A DNA stretch of 64,000 nt. Source: Lewinellaceae bacterium. GTDB taxonomy: Bacteria; Bacteroidota; Bacteroidia; Chitinophagales; Saprospiraceae. Below the pieces are notes generated by a model. It saw only the letters and a program-made list of their open reading frames with translations, did not search any database and was not told the origin of the DNA. The position numbers and the translations under genes are program-made. The stretch is from the NCBI GenBank assembly GCA_020636435.1, contig JACJXX010000001.1, forward strand, positions 1,939,001 to 2,003,000, given 5' to 3'. Numbering within the stretch: the first letter of the stretch is position 1; every line of letters starts with the position of its first letter. This document shows positions 27,000 through 35,467 of this stretch, one piece after another.

Positions 27000-27509
27000 C
27001 TACCCTTCTCCTTCAGCCGGCGCTTCGCCGGCAGGAGCCTCCCGCTGTATGGATTGCAGGTAGATCACAATATTTTGGATCTCCTTTTTGACCTGCTCAT
27101 CGTCGCCCAGGTTTTCCGATACCTTAAAAGTGACGCCCCAGATCGGCATATCGCCGCTGCCGTGGCCTTCCACCGGCTCGGTGCCGTCGATGATTTTGCG
27201 GATTTGCTCGGCGGGGAAGTTGCCATCGCGGCGAGCGGCAATCAGAGTGAGGTCGGGCGGTTGTATCTTTAGCAGTTCCGCCATGGCGCCGTCGCCGCGC
27301 TCGCCGTGGCAGATTTGGCAATAAGACACGTAAAGCTCCTTGCCCCGGGCCAGAGGGTCGACTTCTTTGTGGACCGGCGGCTCCTCAGACGCTGTCTCTT
27401 CCGAGGCTGGCGCATTGTTGCAACTGGTAGCAAACTGGGCCATTCCGGCCAGGAAAAATGCGAAACACGCGGCGAAGGCAATTTTGTTCAGTTTAGTGAT
27501 CCGTTTCAT
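27000..27509 (-). CDS. c-type cytochrome lipoprotein
   Basis: 169 residues from the ATG at 27507-27509 (MKRITKLNKIAFAACF...FATSC, lipoprotein signal); an upstream in-frame start at 27590 adds a region without signal character. A class I cytochrome c domain follows an acidic linker: heme site CQICHGERGDG, then PPDLT and the distal methionine loop GSGDMPIWG. The protein ends in an Ala/Glu/Gly-rich tail. It should be anchored to a membrane facing the periplasm and carry electrons; the partner is not in the neighbourhood. Confidence 0.88.
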   Translation of the reverse strand: MKRITKLNKIAFAACFAFFLAGMAQFATSCNNAPASEETASEEPPVHKEVDPLARGKELYVSYCQICHGERGDGAMAELLKIQPPDLTLIAARRDGNFPAEQIRKIIDGTEPVEGHGSGDMPIWGVTFKVSENLGDDEQVKKEIQNIVIYLQSIQREAPAGEAPAEGEG

Positions 27510-27662
27510 TTTAATGATTTTATTGGTAAGGTGGCAAAAGGCAAATCTGCCCTTGCGCACTACTAAAGATATAAAAGCCATTAAAAACAAAACAAAAATT
27601 CCGGATATTCTTACACTTTAATAAATTCATACGGTAAAAACTCAATAAAATCATCTTCTTTT

Positions 27663-28766
27663 TTACTTTTCATACGCCCGGAGCTTCTCCTGCAGGAATT
27701 CATCCGAAGAATCGATCAGCAATTCCATCCAGATGGGATAGTGGTCGGACACCTGGTAGCGGCGCCAGTACCGCTCGAAATAGACCCGGAAGGCCCGTTC
27801 GCTGTCCAGGGTGGCGGGGGCCTCTTTGTGGGCCAGCATATAGGTTTTGTATTCGGCGTAATCTTCCTCCCGGTAGATGGAGTTGAAGAATTTCAGGACG
27901 CCGCCCCTGCCGCCTTCATCGGGAATGGTGAAATATTTATTTTCCAGGAAGAAGATTTTGTCGTAAGACTGCGTATCTGACACGTTGGTCGGTTGGCCTT
28001 TCAGCGCCTCCAATTCTATGAAGCCGAAATCGCGCAGGATTTTCACCATTTCCTCATTATTGGAATAGAGGTTAAAATCGCCCATGAGCAGGAGGTTCTC
28101 CGTCCAGAGGCGGTTCTTGCGCAGCTTTTCCCGGAGCACATCTACCAAAGCCTGTATTTCCAGGCGGCGGATTTGGCGGTTCTCTTTGCTGTTGTTGGGG
28201 TTGAGGTGTACGTTGATGATGGCGAAGGATTTCCAGCCGGCGGTAAAGCCGGTGATGTAAGGCGTGCGTTTGAGCTGTTTTAGGGTAGAGGGGTTGGTGA
28301 TCTCGTCCCAGAGAACGATCTCGCCGGCCAGGCCCGAGAATTCCACCCGCCGTTTATCGAAGAGGTAAGCAAAGCGCTCGGAGTTGCCGCCGGCTCCTTC
28401 GGTGATGTCGTTGATGAGGTAACTCCAGTCATCGCCGAGCAGGCGTTTGACGACCTGCAAATCTTGGAGGCTGTTTTTCACCTCCTGAATAGCGATGAGG
28501 TCGAACTTGCTGATGATCTCGGCGATGTAAAAATAAGATTCCGGAAGGCGGTCCCGGATTTGGCCGAACTCCTTGATGTTCCAGCTGGCAATGAGCAGGT
28601 TCTTGTCGTTGCGCTTCACGATGATCTGTTCTTCCAGGTATTGGCGCAACCCGAGCAGGCGGCGGATGCAGCGCGCCCGCTCTCCGTCCGTCATATCGGG
28701 AAATACGAGGGCGAATTCCTGCTTGTGATGGTCTTTTTCGGGCCGGAGGTCGTTGTACCAGGGCAT
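27663..28766 (-). CDS. Endonuclease/exonuclease/phosphatase-family protein
   Basis: 367 residues from the ATG at 28764-28766 (MPWYNDLRPEKDHHK). The EEP fold is shown by ASWNIKEF (metal Asn), LIAIQEV (metal Glu), INVHLNP, LLMGDFNLYS (Asp/Asn) and the catalytic SDHYPIW near the C-terminus. There is no signal peptide. An N-terminal ~60-residue helical segment precedes the fold. The family cleaves phosphodiesters in nucleic acids or phospholipids; substrate unknown. Its leader carries ATTCACTC-type octamer repeats (28767-28795). Confidence 0.85.
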   Translation of the reverse strand: MPWYNDLRPEKDHHKQEFALVFPDMTDGERARCIRRLLGLRQYLEEQIIVKRNDKNLLIASWNIKEFGQIRDRLPESYFYIAEIISKFDLIAIQEVKNSLQDLQVVKRLLGDDWSYLINDITEGAGGNSERFAYLFDKRRVEFSGLAGEIVLWDEITNPSTLKQLKRTPYITGFTAGWKSFAIINVHLNPNNSKENRQIRRLEIQALVDVLREKLRKNRLWTENLLLMGDFNLYSNNEEMVKILRDFGFIELEALKGQPTNVSDTQSYDKIFFLENKYFTIPDEGGRGGVLKFFNSIYREEDYAEYKTYMLAHKEAPATLDSERAFRVYFERYWRRYQVSDHYPIWMELLIDSSDEFLQEKLRAYEK

Positions 28767-28801
28767 GGGAGTGAATGAGTGAGTGAATGAGTGATTCTGC
28801 C

Positions 28802-28829
28802 GCAAGATAGGGCGCCCGGGCAGGCCAAA
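28802..28829 (-). promoter_or_regulatory. Candidate promoter of the EEP-family gene
   Basis: On the minus strand, TTTG and, 16 bp later, TATCTTGC resemble the Bacteroidota -33/-7 pair with one deviation in the -7 box. The gene starts 36 bp downstream. Confidence 0.4.
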
Positions 28830-28926
28830 CCAGGACAGTTCCGGCGCTCTTGTCTATAGGCGATGAAAGGAAAAACGGGAAGATTACTGACTTAGGATGC
28901 TGATTTTCAAAATATTACAACGCTCC

Positions 28927-29856
28927 TCACTCAACGAGCTTCACATCGATCGCGATATCCTGCCCGGTTTCTTCATTGACGCCGATGCGAAATTGGACGG
29001 GGTCGCCGATGCGAAGGTCGTTAAAGTCAACGTTTTCCACTTCGGAGTAGTGAAAGAACAGGTTGTTGGGGGGGTAGGCGATGAAACCGTAGCCTTCTTT
29101 CAGGGAGAAGATCGTACTGCTGTGAAATCCGTTTTCATCCTTGCTTTCTGTTTCGGTTTCCCCCTCCTCTTTGGTTTTACCCGTAGGAGGTTTGGGCACG
29201 AACAGTTTGTTAACCGCATAGGTGTCGCGGGTAGCCCGGTTGTCGATCATGGTGTGCATGGCGATGGGATAGGTCACCTCTTCCAGCAAGTCCTGGGAAG
29301 TGCGGGTGGAGCGGTTGTTGCCAAAGTCGTCGACGAACTCAAACTCCCAGGAGAGGACCATCACGCGGGTGCCCAGGGAGTTGACTTTGCGTATGAGCGG
29401 AACATAGTCGCCGTCGGCGGCGATGAGGACGAGCACGTCGAATTTTTTATACAAGCTCTGTTCAAAAGCTTCCAGGGCCAGCCAGACGTCGACGCCCTTT
29501 TCGGTCTTCCTGGGGCCGAAGCCGCGCAGAGGCAGATAGTGGGTAGTGACGCCTTCCGACATGAGGATGTCGTCAAAAACGCGGTCGTAGTACAGTTGGT
29601 TGCTTTTGTTGCTGGCCTCGGCGGCGCTCAGGCGGCCGCGAAAATAGTGGGCGTCCACGATCTGGCAGTAGGTGATGTTGGCGCCGCCGCCCTCCAGATC
29701 AGACACTTTGTAACGGATAAAATCATGCAGGCCTTTAATGCTGATCCGGGCTTTGCGCTCGTGGACGTAGTTGTAGTAATTGCTGACGTGGTAGAAGTAG
29801 TTGCCGTCGTAAAATACGCCTATTTTGGTAAGAGAATTGCTATTTTTTTTTGACAT
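28927..29856 (-). CDS. NYN (PIN-like) nuclease-type domain fused to cold-shock domain
   Basis: 309 residues. Residues ~10-200 form a NYN/LabA-type domain: IGVFYDGNYFY with the first acidic residue, KGVDVWLALEAFEQSL, and VLIAADGDYVPLIRKVNSLG with the closing acidic cluster. A charged linker (KTKEEGETETESKDE) leads to a C-terminal cold-shock-like domain with RNA-binding motifs EGYGFIAYP and LFFHYSEV. The arrangement suggests an RNA-directed nuclease with its own RNA-binding module. The divergent promoter region toward the M14 peptidase is only 121 bp. Confidence 0.82.
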   Translation of the reverse strand: MSKKNSNSLTKIGVFYDGNYFYHVSNYYNYVHERKARISIKGLHDFIRYKVSDLEGGGANITYCQIVDAHYFRGRLSAAEASNKSNQLYYDRVFDDILMSEGVTTHYLPLRGFGPRKTEKGVDVWLALEAFEQSLYKKFDVLVLIAADGDYVPLIRKVNSLGTRVMVLSWEFEFVDDFGNNRSTRTSQDLLEEVTYPIAMHTMIDNRATRDTYAVNKLFVPKPPTGKTKEEGETETESKDENGFHSSTIFSLKEGYGFIAYPPNNLFFHYSEVENVDFNDLRIGDPVQFRIGVNEETGQDIAIDVKLVE

Positions 29857-29918
29857 AGTATGTATTCGCTCTTCGTTTATGGTATGTACTGCTGTAACAG
29901 GATATCCTTCTTTTTTCG

Positions 29919-29926
29919 CAAATTTA
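29919..29926 (-). promoter_or_regulatory. Candidate -7 box of the NYN-cold-shock gene
   Basis: The minus strand reads TAAATTTG, an exact TAnnTTTG match, 63 bp upstream of the start codon. No good -33 box was seen. Confidence 0.4.
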
Positions 29927-29977
29927 CGGTTTTAATTCATAACCCGGCTCCTTATCTTCGCTTCAAAGCAATGGACC

Positions 29978-31507
29978 ATGCACAGACTACTGACTGCCCT
30001 GATACCGCTTTTGTTATTATCCTGCAATAGCCGGGAGCAGAACCCCGGCCCCCCCCGGCCCCCCCAAGGGGGAGAGGAAAGGGCCGAGCCCGCCTCTGAA
30101 CGGGTGCTGGCCCTCAATCCGGTTTACCGGGAGCTTTACCAGGCCTACGAATCCTACCGGGAGCCTGCCATCACTGGCCGGCGGTTTAAGCACAGCGACA
30201 TCATTCCGCTCCTGCAGCGCCTCCGGCCTCCTTTCGAGGTAAGCCCGGCGGGCCAGTCCATCGAAGGGCGGAGCATCAACCTCGTCAGGCTCGGAAACGG
30301 CCCCAGAACGGTGCTGCTCTGGTCGCAGATGCACGGCGACGAGCCCACCGCCACCATGGCCCTGATGGACCTTTTCAACTTCTTCAGCGCCAGCGATTCG
30401 TTCGACCCCCTGCGGCAGCGCCTGCTCTCCGAACTGACGCTTTATTTCATCCCCATGCTCAACCCCGACGGGGCCGAAAAGTACCAGCGCCGCAACGCGC
30501 TGGACATCGACCTCAACCGCGACGCCCTGCGCCTGGTGACGCCGGAAGCCCGGATACTAAAGCAAGCCCGCGACCAAACCCAAGCACAGTGGGGGTTCAA
30601 CCTGCACGACCAAAGCGCCTACTACGGCGCCGGCAACGCCGCCAATACCGCCTCTATCTCCTTCCTGGCGCCCGCTTATAATATTGAAAAAGACATCAAC
30701 GACGTCCGGGGCAACGCCATGCGCCTGATCGTACTGCTCGACAAACTGCTCCAGGAGCACATCCCCGGAAAGGTGGCCAAATACGACGACACCTTCGAAC
30801 CCCGCGCTTTCGGCGACAACATCCAGAAGTGGGGCACCAGCACCATCCTCATCGAGAGCGGCGGCCTGGAAGGCGACCCGGAAAAGCAGGAACTGCGCAG
30901 GCTTCACTTCACCATCCTGCTCGCGGCCTTCGACGCCATCGCCTCCGGCAGCTACCAGGCGGCGGAAATACAGGATTATGAAAAGATTCCGTTCAACAAC
31001 AGCAATGCCTTCCACGACCTCATCCTTCGCGAGGCACAGCTGGAAAAAAACGGCCAGTGGTATACCGTCGACCTCGGGTTCCGACGCACCGAGGTGGAGT
31101 ACAACGACTACCAGGACCACTACCACCGAGGCGCTCTGGCCGACATCGGCGACCTGTCGACTTTCTATGCCTACGAGCAGCTTGACGCCCGCGGCTACCA
31201 GGCCGTGCCCGGCAAGACCTACCCTTCCGCCTTTGCCTCCCTGGACGAACTGCGCAAGCAGGACATTCCGGCGCTGCTTCGCCAGGGTTATACTACTTTC
31301 CAGTTGGCCAACCTCCCTTTCCGAAGCCATTGGGCGGAACTGCCTGTAGAGGCTACCGGTGCAGGAAACACTCCAGCCAACCAAATCCGCCTCAACGGCA
31401 ACCCTTCCTTCCTGCTGCGCAAGGACGGGGAGTACCGCTATGCAGTGATCAATGGATATTTGTACGATTTGGCCAATGAAGAAGGAATCAGGGAAAGGTT
31501 GCGGTGA
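29978..31507 (+). CDS. M14-family zinc carboxypeptidase lipoprotein
   Basis: 509 residues with a lipoprotein signal (MHRLLTALIPLLLLSC). The M14 fold is supported by WSQMHGDEPTATMALMD (zinc His and Glu, ~118-121), NPDGAEKYQRRNALDIDLNRD, NLHDQSAYYG (third zinc ligand) and ILIESGGLEGD (catalytic Glu, ~290). A C-terminal ~190-residue region is beta-rich and specific to this subfamily. It probably trims peptides or cell-wall peptides outside the cytoplasm. A possible -7 box, TATCTTCG at 29953-29960, lies 17 bp before the start. The proline-rich spot after the lipid anchor is encoded by a long C-run (30046-30066). Confidence 0.85.
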   Translation: MHRLLTALIPLLLLSCNSREQNPGPPRPPQGGEERAEPASERVLALNPVYRELYQAYESYREPAITGRRFKHSDIIPLLQRLRPPFEVSPAGQSIEGRSINLVRLGNGPRTVLLWSQMHGDEPTATMALMDLFNFFSASDSFDPLRQRLLSELTLYFIPMLNPDGAEKYQRRNALDIDLNRDALRLVTPEARILKQARDQTQAQWGFNLHDQSAYYGAGNAANTASISFLAPAYNIEKDINDVRGNAMRLIVLLDKLLQEHIPGKVAKYDDTFEPRAFGDNIQKWGTSTILIESGGLEGDPEKQELRRLHFTILLAAFDAIASGSYQAAEIQDYEKIPFNNSNAFHDLILREAQLEKNGQWYTVDLGFRRTEVEYNDYQDHYHRGALADIGDLSTFYAYEQLDARGYQAVPGKTYPSAFASLDELRKQDIPALLRQGYTTFQLANLPFRSHWAELPVEATGAGNTPANQIRLNGNPSFLLRKDGEYRYAVINGYLYDLANEEGIRERLR

Positions 31508-31509
31508 TG

Positions 31510-32063
31510 GGACAGTATATTTCTGCACCGGCAAGCGTGTATTTATCAATCTGAAAGACGTTTCTTATGAGGATTTCCCCCGGTTTGTCAACGGCTCGGC
31601 CTCCGTCCCCATATTTACCGAGGCGATTGAGATCGACAAACCCTTCACCGACTTCGAGGGCACGGAATTTACCGATAGGGTTTTTCTCTTTGACGGCGGC
31701 GTCAGGGACCACAGCCCAACCCACAAGGTAATCTGCTGCCAGGGCCTCGGCATTACAGAAACCTGCACCATTTTCTCCAGGCCGGAAGACTACAATATCC
31801 TCTTCCCGGGTTATTTCCCCAAAAACATCATCAAAGTCCTGGAACGTTATGTGGATATCTCCAACACGGAAGTATCGAAAAACGATGAAGCCCTGGAAAT
31901 TAATTACATCAAAACAGAACATCTCGTCAACCACGGTATTTTTTTCCTGCCCAAGGTGATGGAGAGCCTCTACGATGTAGACAAAGGCAGGTTGAAAAAG
32001 CTCTATGAAGAGGGGAAAAAGGTGGTGCAGAAAAATTGGAAGGCTGACCTTACTCCAGCCTAA
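31510..32063 (+). pseudogene. Patatin-like phospholipase, C-terminal fragment
   Basis: The frame carries VFINLKDVSYEDFPRFVNGSAS, VPIFTEAIEIDKP and VFLFDGGVRDHSP, the part of a patatin domain that holds the catalytic DGG motif. The oxyanion GxGxxG and nucleophile GxSxG region that should precede it is missing. The recognisable homology starts at about 31525, directly after the M14 peptidase stop, and no good start codon is found outside the peptidase gene. A deletion that joined the peptidase gene to the tail of a lipase gene is the simplest explanation. Confidence 0.6.
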
Positions 32064-32132
32064 AAAGGACAAGCGAGGCCATCTGAAAATGAACATTTCT
32101 GGCCATAGCCATCAGAAGTTGGCATTGCCATT

Positions 32133-32465
32133 CTATGCCCTTTCCTTCCCCTTTTTCAGCAGTGCAATAGACCGCTCCGCCCACATCTTCAGAACCGCCT
32201 TATTCTCGACCACGCCTTCCGGCACTTCGCAGGATTGCTTTGCCCACTCGTCGAACAGGTAGGATGCTGCGCCGCATTTTTCCGCGCAGGCGGCCGGCGC
32301 CCGGAAACGCAGCTTTCCGCCGATAATGGCTCCGAACATCAGTCTGTCGCGGTAGAAGCCGATGCCGCCGATCATTTTGCGGAAGGTGAAATCCTCGAGC
32401 TCGGAGAGTTGATCGAGGATGTAGTTGAGGTAGTTCTCTCTGGTATTGTTTGTGCTTTGTCTCAT
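32133..32465 (-). CDS. TfoX N-terminal-domain protein
   Basis: 110 residues with a single TfoX/Sxy N-terminal-like domain: LDQLSELEDFTFRKMIGGIGFYRDRLMFG, then RFRAP and, near the end, VLKMWAERSIALLKKGK. In Gammaproteobacteria the full-length protein co-activates competence genes; stand-alone N-domains in Bacteroidota have no known role. It is convergent with the patatin fragment. Confidence 0.8.
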   Translation of the reverse strand: MRQSTNNTRENYLNYILDQLSELEDFTFRKMIGGIGFYRDRLMFGAIIGGKLRFRAPAACAEKCGAASYLFDEWAKQSCEVPEGVVENKAVLKMWAERSIALLKKGKERA

Positions 32466-32780
32466 GGCCGGGTGATGTAGGTTGGTGAGTATTGTCTAAG
32501 AAACAGCCGGAAAGCTTCCAGAGTTGAAAGAGATCGGCCTTTTAGGGAGCAGGGGTATGTTATCTGGTTTAATGGTTATATTGCTTCTATACGGCTGGAC
32601 ATTTGCAGTATCGCGTAAGGCTACCGGCCTAAGGACTTCGGCGTGAGCTCAGTCGAACGCTGGACAAGTTCGAAGGTCAATTGTTCGGAGTTCAAGGATC
32701 GACAGGCCTCGGCAACTCATTGACTGCCAAAACTGTCCAGTGCTAGACTGGTAGCCTCGCGTAAAAATGTAAGGTTGTAA

Positions 32781-32939
32781 GGCACGAGGAAAGAATAAAG
32801 TGTACAATTATGGCGCAGTAATTTTTGTGCCAGGCAAGGCGCGAAGAATGAGGATAGCCAAAGCTACCTGAGTGATGAGCAACGCAGCATGGCGCAAAAA
32901 GGACAAGCCAGAATGGACAGTTTATTCTTTCGTCGTGCC
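32781..32939. repeat. 159-bp palindromic element, family A, copy 2
   Basis: Inverse-orientation copy of 8242-8400; the same 159-bp length with three substitutions by eye. Terminal arms GGCACGAGGAAAGAATAAA and TTTATTCTTTCGTCGTGCC pair over ~33 bp with mismatches. The near-identity of two copies 24 kb apart suggests recent movement. Confidence 0.8.
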
Positions 32940-33099
32940 TAAATGAGGTTCTAAATGGCCCGATGGGCTATCTGTCTAAGATTGGACAAAGGTTGCCGGG
33001 ATGTGTACGATGTACGGGTCCAACGGCGGTCCTGGGTTGTGTAGGATGTACGAAGCCCCACTTGGCTGTCCAACGTTAGAATGGTAGCCGCCCGATGCC

Positions 33100-33232
33100 C
33101 AGCAATTCCCGCTTTGGCGAAATGATGCCTTAAATCCCGCCACTAAAGCACAAAAACACCAAATCCGCACTAAATTTTTCGTGGGATTTCGTGCCTTTGT
33201 GTTTTTGTGGCATTCTAAAGCGGGAATTGCTG
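33100..33232. repeat. 133-bp palindromic element with 16-bp perfect inverted ends
   Basis: Ends CAGCAATTCCCGCTTT and AAAGCGGGAATTGCTG are perfect inverted repeats. The interior pairs again (GCACAAAAACAC against GTGTTTTTGTGG, and AAATCC(C) against GGGATTT). It sits 37 bp upstream of the gluconokinase start. No coding content; MITE-like. Confidence 0.75.
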
Positions 33233-33269
33233 CCCAATGCCCATTTACACATTTACCCATTTTTAGAAC

Positions 33270-34703
33270 ATGACAAAAAACAAGCCTTACTACATCGGCA
33301 TCGACATCGGCACCACTTCCACCAAGGGGCTGGCGCTAACCCTGGAGGGAGAAACCCTGGCCCTGGAGCGGGCCTCCTACCCTACCCTCAGCCCTCAGCC
33401 CGGCTTTCAGGAGCAGGAGCCGGAGGCGTTGCTTCAAGCCGTATTGGAAATAATGGAAAAGCTCGCCCGGCAACTGGGATATCCGCCGGACGCCATCGGC
33501 CTGAGCTGCGCCATGCACAGCCTGATCGCCATGGATGAGAAGGGCGCCTCCCTCACCAACGCCCTGCTCTGGAGCGACCGCCGTTGCGAAAAGCAGGCGG
33601 AGAAGCTCAGGAAAACGGAGAAGGGCAGGGCTTTGTACCGGGCCTGCGGCACGCCCATCCACGCCATGTCGCCGCTGTGCAAGCTCCGGTGGATGAAGGA
33701 GGAAAACCCTGACGTTTTTCAACAGGCGGCGCTTTTTCTTTCCATCAAGGATTACATTCTTTTGCAACTGTGCGGCGAATGCCGGGCGGACATTTCCCTT
33801 GCCTCCGCTTCCGGCCTGATGGGCATCAGGGAATTGCAGTGGCACGCCCCGGCCCTGGCGTATGCCGGCATAGGGGAAGATCAGTTGCCCCCGCTCGCCG
33901 GGCCTACCCATGTCCTTACCCTGAAGAGCGAAAAACTGCCGGCCCTTTTCCGGGGCGCGCCCCTTGCCCTGGGCGCCAGCGACGGCTGCCTGGCCAACCT
34001 GGGCGCCCTGGCGCTTCGCCCGGAAGAGCTGGTGCTCACCATCGGCACCAGCGGCGCCCTGCGGGCTACCCGCCAGGAACCCATCATTGATGCAGAAAAG
34101 CAAATCTTCAATTACCGGCTCGACGAAAAGTGGTATGTCTGCGGCGGCGCCGTCAACAACGGAGGCATTGCCTACCAGTGGCTGTCCGAACTGCTGGGAA
34201 AGGAGCGCCTGCCGGAGGAAGCCGCCCAAGCCCTGCCCGCGGGCGCCGAAGGGCTGTTGTTCCTTCCCTATCTGCTGGGCGAGCGCGCTCCCATCTGGGA
34301 CGCCTCCGCCAGCGGCGCCTTTATCGGCCTGCGCCGCCACCACGGGCCAGCCCATCTGCACCGCGCCGTTTTGGAGGGGGTGGCGTTTAGCTTGTACCAT
34401 ATCTTCAGCGGCATGCCCACTGCTGCCCGGCAGGTCATAGCCAATGGCGGGTTTACCCACTCTCTGCTATGGGTGCAGATCATGACTGACGTCTTCGGCC
34501 TGCCGGTTGTTATCGATGAACAGGAAGAGGCGTCCGCCCGTGGCGCCGCTTATGTGGCCATGAAAGCCGTTGGCGGAATAAAGGAGTATCAGGATTTGCT
34601 GCCATTGAAGAGAAAGGGCCGGGTATTTGAACCCAATATGGAGCACCACAGGGTGTATCAGGAGATATTTGAACGGTATAAAGGGTTGGCTGGCTGCCTT
34701 TAG
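33270..34703 (+). CDS. gntK: Gluconokinase, FGGY family
   Basis: 477 residues, a complete FGGY kinase: phosphate motif YYIGIDIGTTSTKGLAL, CAMHSLIAMDEKG, LWSDRRCEKQ, the substrate-side segment GTPIHAMSPLCKLRWMKEE typical of gluconate kinases of this fold, LGASDGCLANLGAL with the catalytic Asp, TIGTSGALR, and GGFTHSLLWVQIMTDVFG near the end. It phosphorylates gluconate to 6-phosphogluconate. The substrate assignment within FGGY is likely but not certain; the symbol follows common usage for this enzyme type. It stands alone between repeats, with no transporter beside it. Confidence 0.82.
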   Translation: MTKNKPYYIGIDIGTTSTKGLALTLEGETLALERASYPTLSPQPGFQEQEPEALLQAVLEIMEKLARQLGYPPDAIGLSCAMHSLIAMDEKGASLTNALLWSDRRCEKQAEKLRKTEKGRALYRACGTPIHAMSPLCKLRWMKEENPDVFQQAALFLSIKDYILLQLCGECRADISLASASGLMGIRELQWHAPALAYAGIGEDQLPPLAGPTHVLTLKSEKLPALFRGAPLALGASDGCLANLGALALRPEELVLTIGTSGALRATRQEPIIDAEKQIFNYRLDEKWYVCGGAVNNGGIAYQWLSELLGKERLPEEAAQALPAGAEGLLFLPYLLGERAPIWDASASGAFIGLRRHHGPAHLHRAVLEGVAFSLYHIFSGMPTAARQVIANGGFTHSLLWVQIMTDVFGLPVVIDEQEEASARGAAYVAMKAVGGIKEYQDLLPLKRKGRVFEPNMEHHRVYQEIFERYKGLAGCL

Positions 34704-34784
34704 GCGCAAAAAAAAATAAAAAAACTTAAATTTAATGCAACCATAATGCGACGGGCGCCGTAGAAGGGTCAGAGGCATATTTGC

Positions 34785-34897
34785 AAAAAAAAACCGGCCC
34801 ATAAAGGACCGGCATTTAAAGAGCTTTGAGAGACTATCTACATACCAAAATTGAGGATATCCTTTGATATCCCCGAAAATTCTTTCATGGGATTACA
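34785..34897 (-). ncRNA. Candidate small RNA with terminator, copy B
   Basis: Same core as copy A: minus-strand stem-loop GGATATC-AAAG-GATATCC, TTTTGGTATGTAGATAG, CTCTCAAAGCTC, then the hairpin CCGGTCC-TTTAT-GGGCCGG and nine T (34785-34814). Compared with copy A, the terminator stem sequence has changed but still pairs, which favours a real terminator on this strand. Confidence 0.45.
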
Positions 34898-35105
34898 ATA
34901 GCACATGGGATTATAATATAAAAGCATTCGTGGGATTACAATTTTTGCCTTACTTTGGCGAGAAGCCCTTTCTTCAGCTTCTCTTTCTTGCTAGTAGTAA
35001 GTCTTTTTTTCGCCTTCCTCTTTCGGAAGAACCTGCCAACTGTCGTTCTTCATCGTTGACAATACAAATGTCGATAATAATCAGGGGCTTGTGAAGTACA
35101 ATTCA
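34785..35105. repeat. ~330-bp duplicated intergenic sequence, copy B
   Basis: Sister of 22765-23110. It lacks the 55-bp palindrome but has an extra AT-rich stretch near 34950-35010. The three GGGATTA repeats, at 34890, 34908 and 34933, are intact. The remaining stretch from 35106 to 35467 holds no gene and nothing else I can name. Confidence 0.75.
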
Positions 35106-35467
35106 TCTAATTACTGCATTCGAAATTCACTTTATAAAATTACAACCCACTAAAAAACAGCGTTTTATAATTCGAAAAGACGCTCCTTTCTGCATTCATA
35201 CAAATGTATATTATTATTATATCTTTCCATTAGGGCCGTTTTTTTTCATGTTTTTATATTGTTGGAAGTTTTTCGGCCTTCCGGCCTGCCTGAACTACTA
35301 CAAGCACACAACTTTTAAGGAAGCGCACCCGGGCATGAAATATTAGGAGGCGTTAGGGCGGGAAGTACCAGGAACGAGGAAGCCTAGTGCCTGCTTACAG
35401 CAATTGGCGATTGTTTTTTGGCAATTGGTTCATCCGCAGACAGCCAAAACCAACCGCAAAAAACGGT

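Larger units (their letters stand above)
32466..33269. other. Gene-free nest of palindromic and REP-like sequences
   Basis: No gene is seen in about 800 bp. From left to right there is an imperfect palindrome at 32619-32756 (ends GGCTACC/GGTAGCC) that includes CTTCGGCGTGAGCTCAGTCG, which resembles a dispersed Bacteroidota REP sequence. Then come family A copy 2 (32781-32939), a pair of near-direct repeats GTGTACGATGTACG / GTGTAGGATGTACG at about 33003-33050, and the palindrome at 33100-33232. The motif CTGTCCA....TAGA.TGGTAGCC occurs at about 32733 and again at about 33067. Confidence 0.55.

Noticed and set aside
28897..29853. 318-codon plus-strand frame opposite the NYN-cold-shock gene
   Set aside because: Shadow of the real gene; Val/Gly/Phe-rich with no domain, while the minus-strand frame has two clear domains.
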